Shown: positions 21,544 to 32,089, counted from the stretch's first letter. The stretch is DNA of 64,000 bases from Serratia symbiotica (Periphyllus acericola) (GCF_964019515.1 NZ_OZ026452.1:930001-994000); one strand, 5' to 3'. Numbers and translations: made by a program. The notes: generated by a model from the letters alone, not told the origin.

Positions 21544-22260
21544 AAGGTTGCTCCCTGCTCAAAGCGCGTGGTGTGTAGCTCGATGCGTTTAATAATGTAC
21601 TGGCTGAGCAGAGTGACCAACAGGTAGATAACCGCTACAATCATATACCAGGTAAAAGGCTCCTGGGTACGGACCGCAATACTCTTAGTCTGCAACATCA
21701 AATCGTTTACGCTGATTAAGGAAACCAGCGCGGTATCTTTCAACAGCACCAGCCACTGATTGCCGAGGCCGGGCAGTACATGATGCCGCATCTGAGGCAT
21801 GATCAAGCGGAAGAAGACTACTATCTTGCTGATGCCCAGCGCCTGGCCGGACTCCCACTGCCCCTGTGGTACCGCCTTGAGTGCACCACGTAGCGTCTGC
21901 GACGCGTAAGCGGAATAAAGTAGAGCCAAGGCGATCACACCGCACAGGAACCGGGCTGATTTCGAGGTTATCGATCGTCAGTTGGATCGGTAATCGGCAC
22001 AGACCTAAATTGAGGGTGAAACCATCCGACAGCATCAACAGTAGCTGCGACGAACCAAAATAGATAGGCAGTACCACCAGAATTTCTGGCAGACCACGCA
22101 CCAAGGTCATCCAAACGGTGCCAAACCAACTGACCAGCTTCCAGCGAGACGATTCCCAAACGGCAAACAGCATCGCCAGAATAAGCCCAAGGATCAGGGC
22201 AAGAGTAGCAATGCCGAGGGTCATGGCAGCGGCGTTTGCTAGGGGTTGAATGTCATTCAT
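21519..22260 (-). pseudogene. artQ: ArtQ, arginine ABC transporter permease, frameshifted
   Basis: The frame starts [20 protein letters not shown] and runs to NLEISP, as in ArtQ. A frameshift near 21945 moves the rest to another frame, which continues [20 protein letters not shown] to [14 protein letters not shown]. One indel seems to be the only major lesion. The EAA-like loop SGQALGISK is preserved. It was the inner-membrane partner of ArtM. Confidence 0.88.
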
Positions 22261-22281
22261 CGCGGCGGATTACTGCTGGAA

Positions 22282-23259
22282 CTATTTTTTGTAGAGGGCT
22301 GCATAGGTACCATCCTGTTTGATCTTGTCCAGAGCGGCGTTGAACTTGCCTTGCAACTCAGTATTTTTCTGACCTAGCGCAATACCCAGGCCGGTGCTAA
22401 AATAATCTTTATCAGTAACCTTATCGCCCACCGCTGCCAGCCCCGCATACTGCTTCAGCCATTCGTTAACCACCGTCGTATCGCCGAATATTGCGTCCAC
22501 ACGGCCGTTTTTCAGCTCCATAATGGCATTCTGGTAGCTGTCATAGGGTACGGTGGTAATTTCTGGATGTTTGTCGGCTAGATATTTCTGGTGAGTGTTG
22601 CTATTTTGCACGCCGACTTTCTTGCCTTTCAGCGCTACACCATCGGCCAAGCTGCCTTTCAAGGCGATAAATAGCGCCGAGTTGCTAAAGTACGGCTTGG
22701 TGAATAGCACCTGCTTTCCACGCTCTGGTGTAATGTCCATACCGGCCATTACTGCATCAAAGTGACTGAACTTCAGGCCTGGGATCAGGCTATCAAAAGC
22801 TTGATTGGTGAAGGTACACTCGGCCTGCATCTCTTGACAAAGTGGGAAACGATCGGCGAAATTGGTCAGACGCAGACGCTGCAACAGCTTGTCGGCGTGT
22901 TCCATCGCCTTAGCCTTGGTCAGGCCCAGCACGCGGCAGGGTGCCTTGATCAAGTTTTGCACCACCGTAAGGTGAGGCCATAGGTTGTATTGCTGGAATA
23001 CCATGCCGACGTTCTGGCGTAGCTCGCGGATGGATTTTTTACTTGGCACCTGCATGAAGTCAAACTGATTACCAGCGATCTGCAACTGACCCGAACGCGG
23101 CATTTCCAGCAGGTTCAATACTCGCAACAGTGAGCTTTTCCCAGCACCACTTGGGCCAAGCAGTACCAATGTTTCCCCCGCTGAACAATTCAGCGTAATG
23201 TCAAACAGTGCCAGGTGAGTACGGTAGTAACAGTTGATAGCGTTCAGTTAAATGCTCAT
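22282..23259 (-). pseudogene. artP-artI deletion fusion (ABC ATPase joined to binding protein)
   Basis: The annotated artP start (ATG at 23259) reads MSI then TAA at codon 4. Beyond it ArtP homology is open through Walker A GPSGAGKS and the Q-loop [11 protein letters not shown] to ADRFPL. At about 22840 the frame passes directly into ArtI at [16 protein letters not shown] and stays in ArtI to the end. The ArtP signature motif, Walker B and H-loop are lost, and so are the ArtI signal peptide and first 55 or so residues. ArtI also ends early: TAG replaces Trp, so YKK is followed by a stop instead of W-F-Q. No working product is expected. Confidence 0.88.
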
Positions 23260-23552
23260 GCATAATAATCGAATAGAAATTGATGTAAGATCTTAACTTA
23301 CAAAGAATATTTATGCAATATCTATGCGCTAAAATTTATGGCGATGCAGCGAGCAATAAGAACCCACGGGGATAGGCTCTAAACCTAATATAAGAATTGC
23401 GATTCAGGGGGCGGAGTGGACGTTGGTGGTGCCAGGTTGTGTATTGAGCCGCGACATTTCTTAAGTTGACTGAAATCTGACTGTCATCAAGACCATGGCA
23501 CATTGCCGACACCAAGCATGATGCCGGTATGCAGAATTTGCACACGGACAGC
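23260..23552. other. Region between artP and IS copy 2
   Basis: About 290 bp without a recognisable gene. A short match to the end of repeat B (ggggataggctct, about 23371-23383) is present. In E. coli ybjP lies here, and I see no trace of it. Confidence 0.45.
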
Positions 23553-24285
23553 GGCGTTGTTGAATAAATCGGATTTGGAATAAAAAGTCCCCTGAATGGG
23601 CATCTTTCAGGCAAGGCGTACACTTTGGCATACCGGCGAGCGGCATCTTGTTTAATGCACAGATCATCGCCAGCGCCTCTACAACTTGCCCATCATAATC
23701 TCGCAGCGACAGGTGATCACCAAATAGCTGTTTTACTCTGTACCTCGCTGTTGCCGCTATCGAACGTCGGTGGTAGCCTGTGATACTTTTCCACCGTGTG
23801 TTGTCTCCGGTAACGCGCTGGTTCGCCACCGCTTGATTTCGCTCTGCATAAATAACGGGCTCCGCTGCTGGGCGGTATTAACGCCTTGAGCTTCTTGCCC
23901 CTTAACTCATCATCACACACTCGCGTATCCTAAGCCCGATCCGCCGAGGCGACTTTGATTTTACGGTACCTCTGGCGTCCGAAGCCCTGGAGGGCGCGAA
24001 GTGTCAGGCCGAAAATCCGTTTCAGCATCAATACGCTGGTGATTGCCATATCGGAATAATGTGGTGGGCGACCACGCCGAGAAGGTTTTGCCTCGCAGTA
24101 CCAGGCGTGAAGTGCCGTTTCATCCCCCCAGCAAGTGAGTGAACCCCGAGTGGTAATGGCGTTGTTGTAAGCCTTCCAGTTGGTGATGTTGAACTTTTGC
24201 TGGGCCACGGAATATCGCTATTTTGAAAGAAGGAGAGTGATCTGATCCTCGTGCCGGCCAAATGTTCGATTTATTCAACAACGCC
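23553..24285 (-). mobile_element. IS5-family (IS903-group) element, copy 2, internally deleted
   Basis: 733 bp with both ends intact (GGCGTTGTTGAATAAATC and its inverse). About 310 bp are missing near 23974-23980, which removes the transposase region containing the first catalytic Asp. A further deletion of about 11 bp lies near 23848. The 9-bp flanks do not match. It separates the art remnants from cspD, which in E. coli lie apart and in the opposite relative orientation. Confidence 0.88.
23607..24208 (-). pseudogene. IS903-group transposase, copy 2, deleted
   Basis: It starts at GTG (VAQQKFNITNWKAYNNAI), runs to LTLRALQG and then jumps to RQRYRKIKVASADRA followed by the shared TAG. The C-terminal part continues CDDELRGKKLKALIPPSSGARY and then shifts frame. 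The Ala-for-Glu change in YHRRSIAATARYR is present. Confidence 0.85.
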
Positions 24286-24459
24286 TTTATTTGTCCTGAA
24301 AGCTGTGGTGAAGATATTTTCGCTTATTACTCAACAAGTAAGATGGATGGTTACAGAACGTTAAAGGCGGGTCAACAGGTCAGTTTTGATGTGTACCAAG
24401 GGCCAAAAGTGAACCATGCAAGCCTTATTGTGCCACTGGAAAACCAAGTTCTGACTTAA
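24262..24459 (+). pseudogene. cspD: CspD, 5' end replaced by an IS end
   Basis: From 24286 the frame reads FICPESCGEDIFAYYSTSKMDGYRTLKAGQQVSFDVYQGPK, clearly CspD, the cold-shock-fold replication inhibitor. The first 16 or so residues, including the RNP1 start KGFG, are replaced. Translation could begin at an ATG inside the IS terminal repeat and give MFDLFNNA in front. A native promoter and ribosome site are gone. The C terminus (ENQVLT) is also shorter than in E. coli. A chimeric product is possible but function is doubtful. Confidence 0.8.
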
Positions 24460-24496
24460 GCGCCCTCCATAGAGTTGTTATGCAATGACACCTGGT

Positions 24497-24530
24497 AAAA
24501 ATGCCAGCCACTGTGTGGCTGGCATTTTTA
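24497..24530. terminator. Bidirectional terminator between cspD and macB
   Basis: A strong hairpin AAATGCCAGCCAC / GTGGCTGGCATTT with A and T tracts on either side separates the convergent genes. Confidence 0.85.
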
Positions 24531-24535
24531 TTCAT

Positions 24536-26455
24536 TTACTCGCGCGCCAAAGCATCGATCGGATTCAGCCGCGCAGCGTTGCGCGCTGTGGCAGATAGCC
24601 GAACACCACGCCGATGCCGGTTGAACAGACAAACGCACACAGCAGCGCTGTCGGCGGGAAGCTGATCTACCAGCCTGGTAACAGCAGTTGTACCAGCAGG
24701 ACAATGGCAAACGACAGCGTGATCCCAAGCGCACAACCGACTAAGCAAACCAATATCGCCTCGATCAGAAACTGCTGCAACACGTCTCCAGAACGGGCAC
24801 CTACTGCCATGCGAATGCCGATCTCGCGCGTGCGCTCAGTAACCGACACCAGGATGATGTTCATCACCCCAATACCGCCCACGACCAAAGAAATCACCGC
24901 CACCAGCGTCAGGAACAGTTGCAGCGTGCGGGTGGTTTTCTCTGCAGCTTGCACAAAACTATCCATGTTATAGGTGAAGAAGCCTTTCTTGCCATGACGC
25001 AACGTCAGCAAGCGCGTTAACTGCTGCTCTACCTCATGGCTACTGTAACCGTCGCGGATGCGTACAGTGATCGAATCAAAATAGGTGTTACCCATCAGTC
25101 GGTTGGCCATGGTGCTGTAAGGCACCCAGACATTCAGCGTCTTACTGCTGCCAAATATTGACTGTTTCTGTTTGGCCACACCCACTACCGTTGCTGACAT
25201 GTTGCCCACCAGAATCACTTCCCCCACCACCTGTTTTTTATGCGGGAACAGACGACGCTGGGTATTGGCGTCGATTACCACTGTCTGCGACTGCACCTGC
25301 ATAACATCGATACCCGCCCCTTGGGTGAAAGTCATGCCATACACGCGGAAATATTGTTCGCTAACACCGCTGACATTGGCTGCCACATCGATATTGACTA
25401 ACCGTATGCCGATAGTCGGCGATAACACGCTGACATAGGGTTGCTCACGCAATGCGTCAAGATCCTCATATTTAAGCGACTGGCGAAAGGTGGGATTGTC
25501 GTCACCAAAGCCCTTGCCGGGATAAATATCGATCGGGTTTGTGCCGATGGCTTTGATATCTGCCAGTACCCGCTGTTTGGCCGCATCGCCGATCACCAAG
25601 ATTGATGCCACCGAGGCAATGCCGATGATAATGCCAAGCACGGTCAGTGCGGTGCGCATTTTATTAGCCGTCATCGCCCGCTATGCCATGACCAGTGCCT
25701 CGCGCAAGCGCCCGACCATCTGCTGCCAAGACGGCACAATGGCGTCCAGACTAAAAGATTTAACTTTCTGATTTCCCTTCTGATTATTGCGTGAGTCGGC
25801 AATGATCTCGCCATCACGAATTTCAATGATCCGTTCAGCCTGCTGTGCCACTGCCTGATCATGGGTGACGATAACCACAGTATGCCCCTGCGCGCGCAGT
25901 TGTTTGAGAATGTTCATCACCTCGTCGCCGGAATGGCTATCAAGCGCACCAGTCGGCTCATCCGCCAGGATCACCTGGCCGCCATTCATCAATGCGCAGG
26001 CAATGCTGACACGCTGTTGCTGATCACCAGAGAGCTGGCGGGGCCGATAACTTACGCATTCGCCAAGCCCCAATCGCCGCAGCAACGCCTCTGCCCGCTC
26101 ACGACGTTCCACTTTGCCAGACCACCGGCACCTCGACGTTGTGCGCCGCGCTCATGTGCGGCAACATATGATAACGTTAGAAAATAAAACCGAAATGCTC
26201 ACGGCGCAACTGGGCCAATGCATCGTCATTGAGCATCGCCACATCTTGCCCGGCCACCTTGTACACACCAGCGATCGGTTTGTCCAAGGAGCCAAGAATG
26301 TTCATCAACGTCGATTTTCCTGAGCCGGAGGCCCCAATGATTGCCACCATTTCCCCTGACTCAATGCTCAGGCTGACATATTTCAGTACATCCACCGTCT
26401 GATCGCCCGACTGATAGCTGCGTCGAATGCCGTTCAGTTGCAATAGCTCCGTCAT
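24536..26455 (-). pseudogene. macB: MacB, macrolide efflux ABC transporter, broken
   Basis: The ATPase part starts [19 protein letters not shown] with Walker A GASGSGKS and stops after HFGFIF. Homology resumes in another frame at [15 protein letters not shown] with LSGDQQQR (the Gly of LSGGQ is changed) and [12 protein letters not shown] replaces Trp in MAWRA, the FtsX-like permease follows (MTANKMRTALTVLGIIIGIASV), and another TAG occurs after LLLPGW. At least one indel and two nonsense codons are present. MacB with MacA and TolC exports macrolides and enterotoxin. Confidence 0.9.
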
Positions 26456-27494
26456 CAGCTATCCCCCACACCGCTACGGCTGACGATAACTTCCTCTCTC
26501 AACTGTAAACCGCTGAGGATCTGTACATCAATATCATTACGCAAGCCGACAGTCACTTCGCGTTTCTCCTCGTTACCCTGTTTCAGCACCGAAACAGGGT
26601 AACGGTTATCGGCAATCTGATCGCCCAGCGCCGTCAGCGGGATAACCTGCGCCTGTCTAACGCCCGCCAATTGAATATGCACTTGTGCCGTCATCTGTAA
26701 ACGCAGCATTACCGCTGGGTTTGGCACCTCGAAACGCGCGTAGTAAAAAATGGCATTGTTGACTTTTTCCGGTGTCGGCTGGATATCTTTTAGCACACCG
26801 TTATAGCGCCTAGTAGGATCGCCTAGTACCGTAAACCACACCTTTTGACCAGGCTTGAGGTAGATGACAAGAGTCAGAATGTTCGATGCCTGCTGCGCGG
26901 CGATCACCGTCTGGCCTTGCAAGGAAGTGGATCTGCACCACGTCGCCGTCCATCGGCGCTTTAATGCGGGTATAGGCTGGCCTGATTTCTGGCGATCTGC
27001 GCGTTAATGGTGCCTACCTGCGCCTTTTTCACCGCCAACTGTGTTGTCGCCTGATCCAGATCCTGGCGAGAAACCACCTGCAATTTGGCCAATGCCTGGT
27101 TGCTCTGCAAGGTTACTGCTGCCAGTTGCTGTTCCGTCTGCGCTTGTAGCAGTTGAGCGCGCCACTCACGCAGCGTTGCCTCACCTTCTCATATGCTGTT
27201 TTGCGCTTGCTGTGAATCGATCACCCCTAGCAACTGCCCTTGCTTCATATTATCGCCAATCTCGACATACAGTTTTTCCAACTGCACACTGACCTGCGCG
27301 CCAACGTCAACCTTGCGCACCGCATCAAGTTGACCAGTCGCCAACACGTTTTGTTGCAGGTCACGTTTAACCACCTTCACCGTATTAAAATCGGTCATTG
27401 GCAGTTGGCGAAAATGCCAGAACGTCACGGCGGTTATGACCGTGATAATCACCAGGATTATCGTCCTGCGCCTATATCTTTTAAAGCACGTCAA
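26455..27494 (-). pseudogene. macA: MacA, periplasmic adaptor of macrolide efflux, broken
   Basis: The start MTCFKRYRRRTIILVIITV gives the membrane anchor, then DLQQNVLATGQLDAVRKVDVG is MacA. A stop follows QQAQNSI near 27189. The coiled-coil hairpin and lipoyl remnants follow ([30 protein letters not shown]). The last part ([17 protein letters not shown] onward) is in another frame and lacks about 16 residues in the DMSAMLV region. The end overlaps the macB start, showing the former macAB operon. Confidence 0.88.
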
Positions 27495-27860
27495 AGTGGG
27501 TTCCTGCCTGTTCTTGTGGATATTAACCGCCTTATGGACGGCGGAAGTAAATTATCATGCAGCTTGCGAAATCACTAAACTTTAGGCGCTGTCTGGTCAT
27601 TGTCCATGAGCGACGCTGGCAGTCATTTGAATACGCAGCAAGGCACGGGCCCTAAGGGGCGGTGGGCCAAATACCGGTTAGTCACCGAGGAGCGCGTTCA
27701 AATGGCCCCACTAAAAGGCCGTAATCCGCGTTGTCGGGCTTGGATATAGGCCGTCATCCTACGGGCTTTTAGGTCTGCAACGCCGCCAAGCTCAATCACC
27801 GGACACAACCTAGCTCAACACGTCGCGGCTTGTGGCAATACCTCAGGTTACCCTTCAATA
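27495..27860. other. macA-ybjX intergenic region with a degenerate repeat end
   Basis: No gene is recognised. The stretch ends with accggacacaacctag (about 27801-27815), similar to the right arm of the inverted-repeat element at 4706-4767. A possible left end ttaggcgctgtctgg lies near 27580. It may be a decayed insertion of about 235 bp. Confidence 0.4.
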
Positions 27861-28895
27861 TTGAACTCCCGTTTAGTGAAATCTGATAACATAGCGCTAT
27901 TTGACATAGTCCAGGATTTCATCATGCCGCAGCACAACCCGCTCCCTGTATCTACCCAGCAACTTAATGGTCAGCAACTGATGACAGCACTGATTAAGGG
28001 AGAAAAGATACCGAGCAAGGCTTGGAAAAAAACCTCATTTCGCCTGAAATTTCTCAGCCGATCAATACTGAACTGGCACACCACCCGCAGGCTACTCAGC
28101 ATCCTGGCTTCCAACCCTTTGCTGGACGAGATCCTGAGCGCACAGCCGAATCTGCCGTGCAAGCTGCATCGGCCCTACCTGGCAGCGAACATGAACAAGA
28201 TCGCATGCCTGTCCGCACTCAGCGATCATTATGATCTGATCATCCAACGCATGCCGCTGAAGATGCGTCTAGGTCACCTGAGCCAGCAGCCGTTTGTGCT
28301 GTCCTGCGCGCAGGACAAAAACGGCGCACCGATAACGCTGGAGCTGGCAGCGTTCGACAAGCTTAATAAAGAAGGGGAAGCAACCCTGTTACTGCGCAAC
28401 GCCAATGGCATTATGCTGGCGGAAATCACTTTCGCGCTGATGCATTACCAGCAACAGCCAACACTGTTTATCGGTGGCCTGCAAGGTGCAAACCATGGGG
28501 TGCCGCATGCTGAGATCCAGAAAACCACCAAAGAATGCCATGGGCTATTCCCGAAACGTTTGGTACTAGAAGGGATTTGCATGCTGGCGCACAATCTGGG
28601 CATCTGCCAGATTGTGGCAGTCGGCAACGCCACTCACATCTATAAGAACTGGCGTTATCAGAGTAAAAAAAAAGATCAGCTACACGCGGATTATGATCAA
28701 TTTTGGCTTTCAATGGGCGGCAAAGCGCTCGATGATTGTTATTTTCTGCTGCCAGCACGCATCGCCCGCAAACCGATTGATGAAGTCGTCAGCAAGAAAC
28801 GCGCTGAATACCGCCGCCGTTACCAACTACTGGATGAGTTAGAGCAAGGGTTGGATAAGCATTTCAGCACCCAGCAGGCCTTGGTGGAAGCATAA
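27861..28895 (+). CDS. ybjX: YbjX, VirK/YbjX-family (DUF535) protein
   Basis: A 344-residue open frame of the DUF535 family (YbjX in E. coli, VirK in Salmonella and Shigella). Recognisable blocks are LSALSDHYDLIIQRMPLKMR, FIGGLQGANHGVPHAEIQK and YDQFWLSMGG. VirK-like proteins are linked to envelope stress and resistance to antimicrobial peptides; the molecular role is unknown. It is divergent from macA, as in E. coli. The first 21 codons before MPQHNP (ATG at 27924) may not be translated. No lesions are visible. Confidence 0.85.
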   Translation: MNSRLVKSDNIALFDIVQDFIMPQHNPLPVSTQQLNGQQLMTALIKGEKIPSKAWKKTSFRLKFLSRSILNWHTTRRLLSILASNPLLDEILSAQPNLPCKLHRPYLAANMNKIACLSALSDHYDLIIQRMPLKMRLGHLSQQPFVLSCAQDKNGAPITLELAAFDKLNKEGEATLLLRNANGIMLAEITFALMHYQQQPTLFIGGLQGANHGVPHAEIQKTTKECHGLFPKRLVLEGICMLAHNLGICQIVAVGNATHIYKNWRYQSKKKDQLHADYDQFWLSMGGKALDDCYFLLPARIARKPIDEVVSKKRAEYRRRYQLLDELEQGLDKHFSTQQALVEA

Positions 28896-29139
28896 TCGGC
28901 GCGGGAACTCGCCAGCTAAATCCCGCGCGAGAAAAGTTTTTTCAACTAAGCGATACTGACATCATGTATCCGATTCGCCAGCCTATGTTGCCACCTCGAC
29001 CGCCAGATCGGGGGGGCGAAACGTGGAGTGGCACTTTCAGGATCACCTTACACATCGGCATATTGGCGTTGGTCAGCACCAACGCCACCCGCAGCATGGT
29101 CAAAAAAACCCTTGCAGGTCAAGCAACCCAACATCGAAT

Positions 29140-29915
29140 TTGCCACTTTAATCGATTGTTAAGCTTGATGATATACGTGATCCTGTTTTTTATGGGTATC
29201 AGCCTGGCGTTTATAGCAGATATCAGCAGCAACCTGCTGCTGATACTCCAGTACACACCGGTATTTTCAATGTGTATCCTCGGCGCTAACCTGTTGCTAC
29301 TGGCACTGCTTGAACGCCACATGCAGTGGCATAACACGCATAAGCAGGAGAATCTTCCCTTGCGCCTGAATATTGCACTAGAGCCGCTTAAGCTGTGCGG
29401 CATGGTGCTGAGCGGTTTCCTGCTCGGTCTGACACAGTGGCAATGGCTGCCATTCGCCAGTAAAGGCAGTGAATACGCGCTGATTATCCTGCTGCTGTTG
29501 GTTAGCATCCAACTGCGCAGCAGTGGCATGACGTTGCGTCAGATCCTGTTGAATCGCAGTGGCATGGATGGTGAACCTCGCCTCGCTGGCGGGTGGCTTA
29601 CTAGCAGCATAACTGATGAAGCTACAGCTGAAGGTAGGGCTGGCGATGGCTTCCAGCTTCGGCTGGTACTCGGTATCCGGAATTTTGATCACCGATGCCT
29701 ACGGCATAGTGTTGGGCAGTATATCTTTCTTCAACGATCTAGCCCGCGAGTTGGTGGCGATTATGTTGATCCCAACGCTGGTGCGCCACAGTAGCTGTTC
29801 GGCTCTCGGCCTGTGTGGCGCTACCTCTACGGACATTACCCTACCAATGCTGCAACGCAGCGACAAAGCGGTCAGGGATCGATTTAAGCAGCACATGCGC
29901 TGGGCCGTTGGCTGA
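29140..29915 (+). pseudogene. lysO: LysO (YbjE) lysine exporter, broken
   Basis: The frame reads HFNRLLSLMIYVILFFMGISLAF and continues as LysO to SGMTLRQILLNRSGM. It then shifts near 29575. A second frame continues VGLAMASSFGWYSVSGILITDAYG and ISFFNDLARELVAIMLIP to the GLCGATS segment. The first part of the gene is not recognisable upstream of 29140. The last 25 or so residues are replaced by a dispersed repeat at 29901. The neighbour ybjX fits the E. coli order. Confidence 0.85.
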
Positions 29916-30019
29916 ACCTCAGGGATGAGGTTCATTAATCACCAAGCGCTGACACCATTAAGTGTCTGGGGTGAGCGAGGAAAGCTAACGCATAGGCAAT
30001 TTGAAATATAACGGGTATA
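29901..30019 (+). repeat. Dispersed repeat A, copy 1
   Basis: About 119 bp, from TGGGCC through GGCTGAACCTCAGGGATGAG and GGGGTGAGCGAGGAAAGCTA to AACGGGTATA. It matches 44610-44722 on the other strand, with internal differences near the middle. It overlaps the broken 3' end of lysO. Confidence 0.75.
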
Positions 30020-30165
30020 GCTTTATGCCACGTGTTTTGCTCCACTCTGACCAACCTCAGTGCCGAATATAGGAAGGATCGACACGCTCTACTATATATT
30101 CAGTGATGCAAGGCTACGCAATACGGATACAATGCCAAAAATACTTAACGCTTTTATACTGTAAT

Positions 30166-30266
30166 AACCTGTCCCATTAGGCTATTTTATTTGCCATTTT
30201 GGGCCTGGGCAGAACTCACCCTGCTCACGTACTCCCTATAAGCGCCGGTTGTTGCGCGCTGGCCGT
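30166..30266 (+). repeat. Dispersed repeat B, cut by IS copy 3
   Basis: It starts AACCTGTCCCATTAGGCTA, continues TTTATTTGCCATTTTGGGCC and ends GTTGTTGCGCGCTGGCCGT where IS copy 3 begins. The first 50 bp match the inverse of 31934-31983 almost exactly. Confidence 0.75.
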
Positions 30267-31343
30267 GGCGTTGTTGAATAAATCGAACTTTTGGCCGGCA
30301 CGAGGATCAGATAACTCTCCTTGCTGTCATCAGATCACTCTCCTTCTGTCAAAATAGCGACATTCCGTGCCCAGCAAAAGTTCAACATCACCAACTGGAA
30401 GGATTACAACAACGCCCTTATCACTCGGGGTTCACTCACTTACTGGGGGGATGAAACGGCACTTCACGCCTGGTACTGCGAGGCAAAACTTTCTCTGCGT
30501 GGTCGCCCACCACATTATTCCGATATGGCAATCACCAGCGTATTGATGCTGAAACGGATTTTCGGCCTGACACTTCGCGCCCTACAGGGCTTCGTCGACT
30601 CCATTGTCACACTGATTAAAGTGCTGTTGAACTGCCCGGACGACACCTGTATCAGTAAGCGGGCGAAGTCCGGCCATGTCCCGTTTAAAACCGCAACGCC
30701 GGGTGAAATTGCGCACCTCGTTATCGACTCTAGCGGGCTCAACGTGTTGGGTGAAGGCGAGTGGATGGCAAAAAAACACGGTCAGGAAAAACGGCGGATC
30801 TGGCGAAAACTGCATTTGGCCGTAGATACAGAAACACATGAGGTCATCTGTGCTGACCTTTCCTTGAGCAATGTCACCGATACCGAAGCCTTCCCAGGTC
30901 TCATCCGTCAGAGGTACCGTAAAATCAAAGTCGCCTCGGCGGATCGGGCTTAGGATACGCGAGTGTGTGATGATGAATTAAGGGGCAAGAAGCTCAAGGC
31001 GTTAATACCGCCCAGCAGCGGAGCCCGTTATTGGTCGGCAGACTATGCAGAGCGAAATCAAGCGGTGGTGAACCAGAGCGTTACCGGAGACAACACACGG
31101 TGGACAAGTATCACAGGCTACCACCGACGTTCGATAGCGGCAACAGCGAGGTACAGAGTAAAACAGCTATTTGGTGGTCACCTGTCGCTGCGAGATTATG
31201 ATGGACAAGTTGCAGAGGCGCTGGCCATGATCTGTGCATTAAACAAGATGACGCTCGCCGGTATGCCAGAAAGTGTACTCCTTGCCTGAAAGCTGCCCAT
31301 TCAGGGGACTCTTTATTCCAAATCCGATTTATTCAACAACGCT
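30267..31343 (+). mobile_element. IS5-family (IS903-group) element, copy 3
   Basis: 1077 bp with ends GGCGTTGTTGAATAAATC and GATTTATTCAACAACGCT (last base changed). A 22-24 bp local duplication near 30306-30335 explains the extra length. The flanking 9-mers (gctggccgt and tcaccaagg) do not match. The left flank is repeat B and the right flank is the middle of glpK, so it lies at a breakpoint between the lysO and glpK regions. Confidence 0.9.
30366..31289 (+). pseudogene. IS903-group transposase, copy 3, amber-interrupted
   Basis: The start codon region has lost one G, so the GTG used in other copies is out of frame; the frame is open upstream to an ATG at 30321. The protein runs AQQKFNITNWKDYNNAL to ASADRA, then the shared TAG. 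After it CDDELRGKKLKALIPPSSGARYW continues to GMPESVLLA. The Ala-for-Glu change in YHRRSIAATARYR is present. Confidence 0.88.
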
Positions 31344-31850
31344 TCACCAAGGTGAAAGACAGCAATGGTATCTACATCGTGCCGACCTTCACCGGCCTGA
31401 GCGCACCTTAATTGGGATCCTTATGCACGCTGCGCGATCTTCGGCCTAACTCGCGGCGTCAACAGCAACCACATCATCCGTGCCACACTGGAGTCCATCG
31501 CCTATCAGACCCGCGACGTGCTGGACGCCATGCAGTCCGATGCCAATACTCGTCTACGATCTCTCTGCGTAGATGGTGGCGCGGTCACCAACAACTTCCT
31601 GATGCAATTCCAGGCCGACATACTCGGCACCCGCATAAAACGCCATGAAGTGCGCGAATCGACGGCACTCGGTGCAGCCTTCCTGGCGTGTCTGGCTATC
31701 GGCTACTGGAACGATATAAATGAGGTGAAGAGCAAGGCGGTTATCGAGCGTGAATTCTACCCCAGCATCGAAACTAACGAGCGCAACTACCGCTACAGCG
31801 GCTGGAAAAAAGCGGTGGCGCGCTCTCAAGCATAGGAAGAGCACGACTAA
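31344..31850 (+). pseudogene. glpK: GlpK glycerol kinase, 3' fragment
   Basis: Only the last third of glycerol kinase remains, starting at [15 protein letters not shown] and including [39 protein letters not shown] and [15 protein letters not shown] copy 3 removed the 5' part. A one-base insertion after SAP creates TAA, and a TAG replaces Trp near the end before EEHD. Glycerol use through this enzyme is lost unless another copy exists. Confidence 0.92.
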
Positions 31851-31852
31851 GC

Positions 31853-31983
31853 ACCTATCCCTGTAAGCGCATATTGTTGCAGCCAGTTTGCACACAGAAA
31901 GCGCGCAACTACAGGAGTTCGCGGGGATTGTGAGCACTACCCAGGGCCAAAATGGCAAATAAAGTAGCCTAATGGGACAGGTT
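31853..31983 (-). repeat. Dispersed repeat B, longest copy
   Basis: On the minus strand it reads AACCTGTCCCATTAGGCTAC, TTGCGCGCTTTCTGTGTGC, AAACTGGCTGCAACAAT and CAGGGATAGG. At 131 bp it is the only copy not cut by an IS. It faces the copy at 30166 in inverted orientation, so IS copy 3 and the glpK fragment lie between inverted repeats. Confidence 0.75.
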
Positions 31984-32089
31984 CTAAACCTGGCTTGCGG
32001 TTTGTGGTGTGGGCGGCATTTTTTACTGGCAGGTGACAAATGGCTGTAGCGCGGCGAACCGACTAACACCGAGACTATAGCCTATTGTT

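Noticed and set aside
22282..23169. A novel functional ABC ATPase-binding protein hybrid
   Set aside because: The hybrid lacks the signature motif, Walker B and the export signal, and it sits among dead art genes. It is better read as a deletion scar.
31554..32069. 171-codon minus-strand open frame opposite glpK
   Set aside because: It is the shadow of the glpK fragment and repeat B. The plus-strand reading clearly matches glycerol kinase.
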